A stretch of 64,000 nt of DNA from Psilocybe azurescens (Eukaryota; Basidiomycota; Agaricomycetes; Agaricales; Agrocybaceae), in assembly GCA_023853785.1 (NCBI GenBank), contig JAJIRX010000714.1:1-64000 (forward strand), written 5' to 3'. This document shows positions 10,659 to 22,198 of the stretch, one piece after another (position 1 is the stretch's first letter; every line of letters begins with the position of its first letter). The translations under genes were made by a program, and so were the position numbers. The notes beneath the pieces are model-generated. The model was given only the letters and a program-made list of their open reading frames with translations. It did no database searches and was not told the origin of the DNA.

Positions 10659-12817
10659 TTAGAATTGTTTTGGGGCCTTGATTTCTTCAGGACGGCTATC
10701 CCATAGACGTGTCTGGCGCCGCCGAATAGGAGAACCAATTTGTTCCTCTGCTATTGTCTTCACGCTCTTCATGATGTATTTATGAGGGGTTGCATCTACA
10801 TTGGAATTTGTCTGAGCTGTATCCTCGTCCAAAGGGCTTTCGACCACAGCGTCCAGGTTATGAGATGGGAAAAAGCTCTCCAAATGGGTAAGGACTTCTT
10901 TGACGCCAGGCCTTGTGTCACCAAGAAACCTTTGAGAGGATCTCGCGGTTTGAATATGAAGTGGTTGCGGTGAATCTTGAACCTGCCGAGTAGACTTCTT
11001 CCTAGACATGACAATATCGGTTGGAGGTTTTTTCCAGGTCGATGATGTTGTGCTGATTGTACTGTCTGTGTCGCTAAAGTCATCGTTGCCAGTGGAAAAA
11101 GGCTTTCCCGACAAAACACGCGAAGAAAAAGATGGGGCGGATAGGTAGCCTTGCGAAGGGACGGTGGTTTTATTTTGGATTCCTGTATAACCAGTTCGAC
11201 CTGGTTGAGGAGGAGGACCAGGGTATCTGTTTGGCGCCAAAGGTGCGAGGTGGTTGGAATACGGCGCCTTAAGTTCCGGAAGCGGCGGGGGTTCGTATTT
11301 ATACGACGGTGGTTGGGTTTTTTCAGGTTGTTTATCCTTTCGTTTTCTAGTTGTATCATCTGCCTCGTCTGGATTGTAAATGATTAGACGGCGAGTGTTC
11401 TGAGAAAGGGACTGGCTGGATCTCTGGCTGCCCGAGGATTCTGATGTCGACGAAGACCGTTTTGCTCGCATCGTCCAGTCGTCCGACCGATGGCCTTTTC
11501 TGCTTCCGAGGACCAGGAGGTTCGATAAATACTAACGGTGGACTAGGGGCTTTAGGAGGAATTACTACAGGAGCATTGATTCGGGGATGATATGAGCGAT
11601 TATTATTGGATAAGACTTCTGAATCCATTGTCATGGCCGGGGACGACGATCGAATTGAGGGTTCGGGAGAATCTACCTTCAAGTTCCGCGCCATAAGATT
11701 CGCAACCTCTGAAATGTCTGCAAGACTTTGGTTTGGTAGCTTGTAGCCCATATTCGACATTCCTGGGAATGACCAGCCAGAAGGAAGGACAAGATATGTA
11801 TGATTGAGGAGGTATGAAGCAGAAGAACGCTTTGCCGGGTCGCTGTTATAAGGTGCTGATTAGAAGAAGAATTTGAGCGGGAAGGGGGAACTGAGATTTA
11901 CGGCTCGAAGCACTCTCTCCTAAAATTCTTCGCCGCATCCGATAGATGGCAATCTTCAGGTAACGGGGGCTGACTTATCTGTTACAAGCTAAATATGATT
12001 GTCACTATAGCAAATTACCGCAGATTTAGTGGGAACTGACCTTGAGTAGTACAGGCATGAGCTCCTGATTGTACCATGGCCTCTGTCCTGTCCACATCTC
12101 GATCACAATGCATCCCACACTCCAAATGTCTACCTTGGTGGTGTAGCCATCTTCAGACACAATAGCTTCTGGTGCCATCCAAAATGAAGTACCCTTCATG
12201 TTGGAGAAAGCGCGATCTAATTCCTGGAGTTTCTTTGATATACCAAAGTCGGATATTTTGCAAATCCCTGTCTCTTCTACCAGAATATTATCAGATTTCA
12301 AGTCCTGAACAATTGTTGAGTTTTCGAAACTCGGATGAGGTGAATGATGACATTACTCGGTGAATGATACCCTGAGCGTGGAGGTACGAGAGACCTTCGA
12401 GGATTTGGCCAGTAAAATATTTTGTTACTTCTTCCTTGAACTTTCCATATTTACGCAGAGAGCTGCCTATAGTCCCTCCAGAAACATACTGCAAGAATCT
12501 ACACCAAGATAGCCTTTTAGCGTTCTCAGATGTAGCAGTAGTATGTATATACACATACATGTTCAGGGTTTCCGGGTTCTCTTCAAATCCAAGATACTGA
12601 ACGATGTTGTCATGGTCGAGATCTTTCAATGTTTCACGTTCATCCTTGAGCGCTTCTACAATCTTCTTCATGTCTGTTTTCATTCTATCGCTGGCAGTCT
12701 GAGGTAATTCCACTTGTTTGACGGCCATAACTTCGCCAGTGGTGGCATTGAAGCCCATATATACCTTTCCATGACTTCCACTACCGATCAGTTCACCTTT
12801 CATCCATCGAAATGTTG
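10659..12817 (-). CDS. Bck1-like MAPKKK with kinase domain first
   Basis: A serine/threonine kinase of the Ste11/Bck1 class, expected to phosphorylate a MAPKK. Minus-strand order: glycine loop MKGELIGSGSHGKVY and VAIK-type lysine (VMAVKQVELPQ), HRD and SDN split by an intron at about 12304-12363, KISDFGIS, the activation segment GTSFWMAPE, and the final lobe ending YLVLPSGWSFPG near 11765. The frame then runs on into a 350-residue tail. The end of that tail (about 10665-10900) holds LESFFPSHNLD, KSVKTIAEEQ and RRQTRLWDSRPEE. These match the FFP, KSIRIVAQE and RSTKLWGSKLEE blocks that lie before the kinase in the full-length paralogue at 46416. A 5' exon at 12879 to about 13000 fits the phase (SRLTTKRAPKDRSK); the true start was not found. 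Near 11495-11550 the tail changes frame, by a short intron or one extra A. Confidence 0.8.
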
Positions 12818-12878
12818 CTGGTCAATGACATGGTGAATGTTAGTGCATTCCATGGTTTTACAAAATTGCATGGGGCAC

Positions 12879-14051
12879 CTTTGGAACGATCTTTCGGTGC
12901 TCGCTTCGTCGTTAAACGACTTGTTCCTGCCCTTGCCGAGGATTTCTGGGAGCTACGGGGGCAGACCCCCCTAGTGGTCTTTGGGATGGCCCAGTATGGT
13001 CAAAAAGTAGTTTTCAAGGCTCGGCTTGTAGGTTACTTGACGTGAGGGGCGAAACTGCGGTGCACTAGGGATGTCTGAGGGATTGAGTTTAGAGCCACGC
13101 TCATTGGGCTGCATCCCGAGCAGGTTTGCAAGTGCTGTACGCAGTAATAATGACGATAAGTGTCAGACTTTAGGTCAAGAGCGGCCCAAGTAGGAATGGG
13201 GATTAAGAAGGCTTCTGATCACGGACAAAAAGAGACCGTGGTACTTGGCCACAGTTCATCTGATATCCGAGACGATTGTAACGGGAATGAGGCACTGGCA
13301 TATGTCAATGTGCATATTTTTGTCTTTGCGGCAGTGGCCCGTGCTGTGTGCCACGCGGCACCTTGAGCGTATTGTTGCTAATAGTAATAGAAGTATACAT
13401 ACCAAGTAGAATAGCAACAACGGGGATGCTGTTCTTGAAAATACGTACCAAAATATCGCTTAGATAATGCCACTACATACTACTACGACACAGCCACTAC
13501 CACGAGCAAATGGCTCCAGATGGCAATTGCCTCCATTTGGTCGAGTGTCGATCGCTGTCCAGGTACGTGTATACTCTTCCCAGTGCCTTCGTTTCTTCGA
13601 ATAGCTTTCGTTGTAACCCCTTAGTGCCTTGTAATTCGGCTATGAGATCACACAGCTCATGCAGCAAATACATGATCCGTTGACTTATTTCTACAAAATT
13701 GGAGAAAGGGGCACCAGATTAGGCGCCGCCCAACAGACTAGTTAATATAGCAGGAAGAAAACTGGAATATAAGCTTGCAAAATCAGAACGGGGGACAACG
13801 GTCTATTTATGAGTAAGTAGACAGCTGATGACGGTCTTTCGCTGCCTCCGAGAACGCTATTATACCAAATTTTGCACTGAGCGCTCTTCGGCTGTCAAAT
13901 TAAGTAAGCTTGGAACAATTGCAGAAGTGGAACTCGTGGTAGAAAATATGTGTGGTAAAGAAGCCAACAATCGCTATTTTACATTACTATACAAGTAATT
14001 GTCTACATTATAAGTATATAACCCATTCCCAGGAGGAACGGTTTCCTAGAG
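12879..14051. other. Intergenic region with probable upstream MAPKKK exon
   Basis: On the minus strand, 12879 to about 13000 is an open frame that joins the kinase exon through a 61-base GT-AG intron (12818-12878) in correct phase. Farther upstream, near 13020-13150, minus-strand text rich in S, P and R (NLLGMQPNERGSKLNPSD) could be another exon, but no ATG with supporting splice sites was found. From 13400 to 14051 I see no gene on either strand. Confidence 0.4.
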
Positions 14052-15427
14052 TTAATCGATAACTATTGGATTCTCTACGCTCCCTATATTAGAAGCTTTC
14101 TGAGGCTGCCAAATCATATTTTCCCGAGAGAGACTACCGCTCGGCCCAGAATTGATTGAAGCAGCAGTCAGGACAGGGTACGGCTGCGAGGACCGAGGCA
14201 AGAGTCCATCTGAGTAACGGTCTTCAACATTTGTACGAGAGTTTGTAGGCAGAATATTCCTCGTCATCCCGGAGTTCGTATGTTGAGGAAGAGAGCCAGA
14301 TCCAGCTCCGAATGGAGACATCTAGGAGTCAAGGTTGTCAAGATTCGTACATTATGAACAATTAATCAGAAGACCTACGTGATGTCCTGGTAAAACATAT
14401 TGGAGATTTGACGAAGATATCTGAGAAGGCGCCTTTTATATTACCTCTAGAATGTGAATTTTTTAAAGAAACGATCTACCTGCGTGCCGCTAGTTGTAGG
14501 TCGTTGTACCTGCCGAATAGGACCAACCATCATTTCCACTTCACCTTCATTGTCGCCAGATAAATCAATCATTTCCACCTCACTATCGTTCTCTCTCGAT
14601 AAATCAATCACTTCAAATGAGCTCATCGGTCGCCTGACAGTTATAGATGTCTTTCTCGCGATTTTTCGCTGCAGCATTTTGGTCGTCAGTCGTCCTGCAA
14701 AGTATTTAAGCAAGACCATTTATATTGATGCCGATGACGCTCACGATCAATTTTTTCCCATGGCCTGTGGAATGCTGTAGTTGCAACTTAAGGGCACGGG
14801 GTTGATGCTCATTGCGGTCTTTTTTACGCCTCCAGAGCATCGATCTAATCGCAGTTTATCACTGCAATTATAAGACAAAAACGAGTCAAATAACATACTG
14901 GTAGATCTTGCAAGCTTTGCCTGCTCGTAGGATCAAGTCGGAGAAGTACTTCCGGAAATATTGTCCAAAGACATCAGAACCTTGCTCACGATGAAAGGCA
15001 GCCATAATGGACTCGAAGATATCGCCCGCTGCTTTCACGGGATTATCTGCGCTGCTGGACCCTACTTTGATCATTAAATGAGCGAAAGTAGAATTCGCTT
15101 CTAGAACAGAACGAACATGCTAATAGACGATAGATATGAATGCCATCAAGTAAGGTAGGGAAGGAGGGTAATGACCGTGTAGAAGCCAGGGCCCTCGTAG
15201 GGAAAATGTTCATTGAGCCCATCAGCAAGCGAGGAGTGCATAATGGCATCGCCTAGAAATTCAAGCCGCTCTGCTACTGAGCGATCTGAGTTCATTTGCC
15301 TCCAAAGTTGTGGTGATATTTCAGGAAGCTCGAAGTGATAGTTAGGACTTTGTATGAATGCAACGACTTCCCGTTGTATGTAGTCCAACCTGCTATCATT
15401 CTTGAAAGGGAACAATGAGCCTATCAT
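14052..15427 (-). CDS. RNase III-domain protein with SIM-like tail
   Basis: The first exons carry one RNase III domain: SPQLWRQMNSDRSVAERLEFLGDAIM (given in parts, ERLEFLGD near 15240-15270) is the family signature, and KAAGDIFESIMAAF near 15010-15045 is the second acidic site. All four metal-binding acids (E and D of ERLEFLGD, D and E of GDIFES) are kept, so cleavage of double-stranded RNA is possible. No double-stranded-RNA-binding domain, helicase or PAZ is visible. After introns at about 14852-14903 and 14786-14838 the protein runs into a polar tail with FEVIDLS (14593-14613), VEMIDLS (near 14557-14575) and a C-terminal ENPIVID, all resembling SUMO-interaction motifs. The 5' end is open: an exon ending at CTCTAG just above 15434 implies an earlier exon, possibly in the minus-strand frame 15590-15723. 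It is not a Dicer; an organellar or nuclear RNase III-like role is open. Confidence 0.75.
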
Positions 15428-15794
15428 CAGGCAAACCTAGAGGAAACGACAACAGTGAGATAGGTAAGATGGTCGATAGCGAGTGCTCAGTGCAGTGTGT
15501 GTGCCATAGACACAATGTGGCGCGAAGAGTCACAAATTACCAAGTGACGAACTATCAGAGACCTGAATAACGGACGTCTGGGACCAGCTTCACAAACAAG
15601 GAAAGCGATGGACATGGTCTGCAAAGACCATAACAAAACAAATCCATCAAATGAACCACGTGTCGCCAGTTTTGAACGCGATCGAAGCCGTTTATGTTCG
15701 GAGTCCTTGTGCGTGAATCCCATTGTATGCTAGGTGCACTGGTAGATCAGAACCACTCCCTCGACTTGTACAGGCTTGCTAATTGAGTCTTTCC

Positions 15795-18700
15795 ATGGCA
15801 ACACCATTCTCGCAATCCCGTTCCTTCCCTGTTTCCACTGCAAATCAAAAAACGGGACTTCAACCCGACAAGCACCAGGGACGAAGCCTGCACCCGTGGA
15901 CCTCCCAGCTTTACAAAATGCGAGCCGAATCTTGATAGATCAACTGGAGAAGGACGCCCAAACAATTCCTGATCTTGGAGAAACCTTGACGGCTGGTACG
16001 TTCATTGTACCAAGCGTCATACCGCAACTTAGACTCATCATTCGCAGCTGGGAGTCAAGCTTCTTCTTCTTATAGCATATACCCCGACGACATCCGAGTA
16101 CCATTTCAGAAACGTAAATTTGTAGGAATTCCAGAGGGTCTGTTCCAATATTATGAAAGTATGTATCACCATCTATGTGTACGCTCGAATTCAAAGTTAA
16201 CGAATTCAGGTGTAAATGTCACTTCGCACATGGGCTTGATGCCCGAAATTGAGCGAGCTTGGATTTCTATCGATCACAAGCTCTTCCTTTGGGATTACAA
16301 TGATGGGTAAATGCATTCCAATCTCGTCATTTTCACTGAGAAGTTGATTAGTTTCAGTCAAGAAATAGCTTCATTTATGGACCAACCAGACGTCATCACC
16401 AGTGTAGCTCTTGTTAAGCCAAAAGAGGGACTATTCATCGATGATATAACCTATGTTCTCGTCATCTGTACACCAATAAGTGTTCTCCTCATTGGAGTCG
16501 CTCTCGCGAACCAAACTACGCCTGATGGACGGTCACGAAAGGAAATCAAACTATATGCAACGGATCTCACCGTTTCAACAGATGTTGAAATGACGTCTGT
16601 TGCTGGAGCTCCAGACGGGCGAGTCTTTATGTGTGGACAACAAGATGGAAACTTGTATGAAGTACATTATCAGGCGAACGAGTCTTGGTTCGGGAAGAGA
16701 ATTCAACTTGTCAACCATTCTTTAGGAAGAGGGCATAGTTTACTTCCGAAATTTGCGGCAGGCTCCACAGATGGTAAGAATCTTCATATTCTATGCACTG
16801 CACCTTTTCATATATCTTTCAAATAGAACGTATTATATCAGTGGTCTTCGACCTGAAAAGGAACTGCTTCTATACTCTTACCTCTACAAACACCATCACG
16901 ATGTACGTCCCTGGAGCAGACAAGGCCATCACACGTATCCAGACCCTCCCTTCTCTTTACAAGGCCGCTCAAGAAAAGGCGCCCGGGTCACCTGCCTTGA
17001 CGCCGAAAAATTTCCAAGTCGTCAATATTCACGTTATCGACCCATCAGAATCTCGCATGGGTGTTCAACTCATGGCCATAACGACAAATGGAATCCGCCT
17101 TTACTTTGCGCCATCGGTGACGTATGATTTCTCTTATGGATCTAGTTCGTCAACAGGCGGCATCCGTCAACTTCAATTGATTCACGTACGGTTGCCACCA
17201 ATGAGCTTGATTCACCCAGATGAACAAGAAAAGGTTCATCGTTCCCCTACGTCTGCTTATGGAGTTTCTCAAGTGCAAAAACGCCTACGACTGGAGGATA
17301 TACCGTCTCATTCCTTGACAATACATGCTATGCGGATGGGTTGACTATAGCAACCCAGGCAGGCGATGCCGATGGGACTGATTATATCCTCTGTCTTGCT
17401 CCGGATCTCACGCGTATCGGTAACATTGGTCAGCTCAATCTTCCACAACAACAGCAACAGGCTCAATTCAACAGCTATCAATACAATTCTGGGAACAACC
17501 CCAACAGACGACCGCTCACTGAGTATGCTACCGTGTTAACGATACCAGGGAGGACGTGGGCCATGGCGGCTATATCTAAAGATACCACGCCAACACCGGC
17601 AGGCACCCCCGCTCCATCTGGAATAAACGAACTGGCCTCGCAATTCGGAGAATATCCCAATCAATTCATGCTTTTGACCAATGTGGGATTAACTTTCTTG
17701 GTTAAAAGACGAGCTTTGGATTACCTCAGAGCGGTATTGGAAGAACTGCAGTCTGAAGGAAATGTGCAGCCAATTATCGAATTCCGAGATAGGTGCATAC
17801 CACTTTTGTCGGATCATCCATGGGCTCCCGCTAACTTTTTTTCTCGAAGTTTTGGACGAGATCAAACGTGCTCGATGTTACTTGGCCTCGCCAGTGGAAA
17901 TACATTCTTAGACCCATCTGGGGCTTTGACGTCCGGTACAATCAACACTGTCAGCGCCGAAATTGCTGCTGTAGCCAAACAGGCATTCTATGATTTCGGC
18001 GAGCGTCCAATCTGGACTGAGCGAGTTATGTATGGAACCACAGGTACGTCGTTCAGATTCTCAAGACCCTTAAACCGACTTTTGAACTTTGTCATAGCGG
18101 AGAATAAAGGATCGGCTATTTTCAGCGGGAGAAGAGAAGGGTTTGCTCTCTATTTTGCAAGACTGGTCAGACCGTTTTGGAAGAAAAAGGTAACAGTCGC
18201 CAAGTACGTTCTCACGTTACTTTGTAATTTTGGTGCAACCTGACTCGCTTCAGTGCTTCAGGGGTCCAAATTCTGAACGCATCAGAAATTGTTTTGCTCC
18301 ATGTCCAAAAAAAATCTTTATGCACTGAAAGAATTTTTGACACGCAATCCTCATCTATTCCACTCTTCTCCAAGCGAACCAGCTTCAACACGTGCTATCG
18401 TGACCGAGCAAGAAGCATGGAAGGTCAGGCGTTTCTTTACTCGATGAAATGCTGCTGCTAACTCGCCCGCCCTTGCAACTGTAGGCTGAGCAGAATTCTG
18501 TGTCAGAATTACAGGTTCTTTTGACAAGGACTATAGAAGCATTGTCCTTTGTTTTGCTTCTCAGTGATTATAGACTGGGAGAACTCATATCCAAGTATTA
18601 CACTTCCTTTATCCCAAGGACAAATTATTGATCAAGTTTTACATAGATGCGAGGCCGATGTACAAAAGTTGATTTCTAATCAGACATTCGAAGAGCTCAT

Positions 18701-20904
18701 CACGACTCAACATGGAATGACGATCTCCAGAGCTCTGGTAAATGTTGTCATCGACCAACAAATCGGACAACAGATCAGTGTACGTATCTCCTTCATCATT
18801 ACGTTTTACCTTTTAATGATCTATTCTTTTTAGGTGGATACTATAAGCGAGGTATTGCAGCAGAGATGCGGGTCCTTCTGCAGCACCGACGATGTTATGT
18901 TGTATAAGGTATGTTTAGTTTCCAAAGTAATATATATATACATCTATATCTAAACAACGAAATAGGCCAAGGAGAACGTTCGCAAAGCTGCTGAAACTCG
19001 AAACCCGGCCGAACGTCAAAAGTGTCTTGCAGAAGCACTGCGGTGAGTACTTACGCATATGAACTGTTTGTTATATATTTTTCATTACAAATTTTAGGCT
19101 CTTTTCGAAAGGAGCCAAAATTATCGAATTTGAGAAACTAAGGGAGATTGTTGGCGACTTCCAACAACTAAATTACGCCAAAGGCAACTAATGTCCAATA
19201 TGTTTCCGTGTGATATGAGAACTAACACGTTTGTAGGAGCTATCACTCTTCCTCTCACATGTGCACAAGTGCAAGATGCGGACAATGCTGGGCTAGAATG
19301 TTGGTACGCTGGAATGATGGCTGGCGATGTTCGTCGTCCGTTGGCAGAGCAAAGGCTGCACTGCTATGACTTGATCTTGGATTCTCTGACCGTCTTTGAA
19401 GAAAGGTGTAGCAAGCAGCCAAACGCCAATAATGCAGGTACTCTTCCAGTAGATGACCCCGAAACCGTCCGCAGTCATGCGTACGAGCTTGCGTTCACTA
19501 GTGAAGACGAGATGTTCCATTCCACTTTGTACGATTGGCTAATACAACGTAACCTTGCGGACGACTTGCTCGAGGTTTGTTTTCAGCAGTTGTCTCTTGA
19601 TTTCTATGTTAACAATATTTTACTCCATAGATGAGGCCTGCGTATTTGGAAGCACACCTCAAACGTGAGCCTGCGACTGTCCAGAAATTCCAATTGCTCT
19701 GGCAATTCTACGTGAAGAATGGACAGCCCCTCAGAGCTGCTGAAGTGCTGGGCGCCTTAGCTGAGTCAACACAGTAAATCCAGATAACCTCCCCGACTTT
19801 CTTGCCATTCTGACCATTTCACAGATTCGATCTTCACTTAGATTCTCGACTGGAATATCTCACATTGGCCGTTGCAAACGCCAAATCACACCCAATTTCA
19901 GTTGGTGGCAGGCACGAAACGGCGATTGCTTTCCTAACAGACTTGGAAGAGAAGCTGGATGTTGCCCAAGTTCAGTTAGAAATTTACAACACACTTCTTC
20001 CCCATGTCGATGACGCGCCTGAAGTTGGAGATCGGATAAAGCTTCTCTCAAAGGAACTGTTCACTATGACCGATGTAAGAATCATGTTCTGTGCTAATGG
20101 GATAAAGAGTTGACTGTTTCTTCTACAGCTATATCAACAATTCGCCATTCCTTTCGATCTTCCTGCCATCAAGCTCCTTTGCTTGCACGTATCGGAACAT
20201 CGTGATGATAACATTGTTAAGCCTATCTGGAATCAGATATTCGATGAGAGTTCGTACCAAAATTTTGATTGTCGCATACGTCCAGATAACTGACCGTCAT
20301 GACCGCATGACAGTCATGAAAGAAACGGATGATCCAGTGGACAGGGCGAATCTCATAATGGCTCGTATCATCCCATTGGGTCAACGTTTTTATCCATCAG
20401 ACAGCGCATTCCCTATTCGTTCGTACCGCTGCTCTGATTCTTTGCTCCCAATTGATGTGGTGACTCCTGTACAGGGTATATCACCGGACTTCTAATCAGA
20501 TTCATGCTTCTCAATAAAGATGTCCTGCCTATCGGTTGGACGGCTCGTATCCTCATTCAGTGTAATGTTCGTTTTGCCGAAATATGGGACCTATTCCATG
20601 AGCTGTATGAATCTCAGGTAGGTGTGGCCCTTCAGACTTGTTTCATTAAATCTAAGCCAAGATATAGGTGCCGCCGTTTAACGATCAGGCCAACATTCAA
20701 GCCATATCTGGGGAATTTGCCATCCTATTAACGGACTGGCTGGCTGAGGCAACCCGACCGCAGGCTAATGTCCTTCGGACTGAATTCCCTGTTGGTCGTG
20801 TTGATGCTGCCATCGATCAGTATCTTTCTGAGCTGGAACCTGGGCGCACCGAGACGAAAGCTTTGTACGAGGACGCTAAGCGCCAACTTCGCAGGTATTG
20901 GTAA
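15795..20904 (+). CDS. NUP170: Nucleoporin Nup170/Nup157 (Nup155 family)
   Basis: A large inner-ring scaffold subunit of the nuclear pore. The N-terminal half is the family beta-propeller: GLMPEIERAWISIDHKLFLW (16231-16290), SVALVKPKEGLFIDDITYVL, DGRVFMCGQQDGNLYEVHY and RIISVVFDLKRNCFYTLTST. From about 17600 on it is the alpha-solenoid, with YLRAVLEELQSEG, FYDFGERPIWTERVMYG, GLECWYAGMMAGDVRRPLAE and the final exons to 20904. Start chosen at the ATG at 15795, which reaches the conserved frame through a short intron. A frame break occurs in the A5 run at 17277-17281: the frame before reads AYGVSQVQK and the frame after reads TPTTGGYTVSFLDNTCYADG, both family-like, and one extra A would join them. 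About 14 introns. The RNase III gene lies divergently upstream, the RING-CH gene convergently downstream. Confidence 0.92.
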
Positions 20905-21055
20905 TGCTTCAGAAGAGGACTTTGTATGTATATATACACTTATGATACCATGCACCATTCTTTGGCAAATTTTTATTCACTATCAACGAAGTACATCTTC
21001 CGACAACGATTCTTATATAATTAAATACGCCTGATACAAGTCTTGCGTAAAGACG

Positions 21056-22001
21056 TCAATTCACTTCCAAAATGGCATCCTCGGCCTGGAGAAGAACATG
21101 TTTGGTTAACTTCTGGGTGAATACATAAACTTGGTGGAGAGCTCTGAAGATCTCTGTGTCAAGAAGTATTCTTGAGATGGTTGAAAGACGTACCTTATAG
21201 CACCCATAATCAATAGACTGACCACGATCACAGCAGCGATATCTTGCGAGTTTCGGTTTCTGCGGTTCTGGCTACCTCGGTATCGAGCTATCCACTGAAT
21301 AGGCCCAAGAAACGGGGCGGTTAGCAGCATGTGCACTAAAGAGCCTGCCCCTACAAGCGGTAACCCAAGGATAAATCGACGAATAAACCGTCGAACGATG
21401 CCTGGGTTTTTGGGAGACCAGAACCTTGAGGGCTCCTCGGGAATATCTCCAAGGTCGCCATCTCGCAGTACACGGAAGGCCGCAGTTATTAAGTCACGCG
21501 CAACTTGAATCGGCGAGATGTAAAAGTAGGATTCGGAATACTCGGTTGGCTCTTCGAAAGCAGGCATCAAGAGTGATGTTATGAAGGATGCCATCATAAC
21601 GATGATAGTGAATAGAAGGCCAGAGATGCCACCAACAATTACTAAAAAAATAATGTTGAGCATTGGTCACGTCGACTTCCTCCAAGTTGGACAAGAAGCA
21701 TACTAGGGTTGGTCGCGAGGCCGACGATGCGTGTCCTCGCAAAACGGTAGTGGTAGCGACATTGAGGACATGCAAAAATGCACTTTTAGAAGGAGAGCTC
21801 TTTCTCCACCTTTCGAGGCATTTTAACGTGCACGTACTAGAAGGTGTGGTCAGTGAGCTTTCAAGACGCACACTTTAAAGACCGTTCAGTGCTCACACTG
21901 ATTGACCCCTTGCAGAGACAGGGGCGGATCAGACGTCCAAGTTCTTCTTCTGCTTCAACGCCATCCAAGCAGATTCTGCACTGTTTCTCTTGCTCTGACA
22001 T
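21056..22001 (-). CDS. RING-CH (MARCH-type) membrane E3 ubiquitin ligase
   Basis: The start at 22001 gives an immediate RING-CH zinc site: CRICLDG at residues 8-14, RPCLCKGSIS, then YVHVKCLERW and ACPQCRYHYRF, which complete the C4HC3 pattern. It is followed by membrane helices (IIVGGISGLLFTIIVMMASF near 21590-21650; GLPLVGAGSLVHMLLTAPFLGP near 21300-21370; AAVIVVSLLIMGAI near 21190-21235). The C-terminus, after a last intron, ends with LQAEDAILEVN. The protein should sit in an internal membrane and ubiquitinate membrane cargo. In the given sequence the RING domain is broken twice, by an extra base in the T4 run 21821-21824 and a missing base in the A5 run 21774-21778, which together restore the frame. 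Either this is sequence error or a recent pseudogene; the intact rest favours error. Confidence 0.85.
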
Positions 22002-22198
22002 ATGTAGAGAATGAATTACAAAGAGTGTACTTACGAGAGCGCACGCGCAAAGCGACACGACCACGGTTCATGACCGTCATTCGGCACCGGCTTTCTCTCA
22101 TTCTGCCGAACTGCTGATCGTTTGTCATTTCCGATTCAGCGCGTTCCTGCGACCACTATTGCCTTCGTCGACACCAGTGGTGCATACTCCCACCCCGG

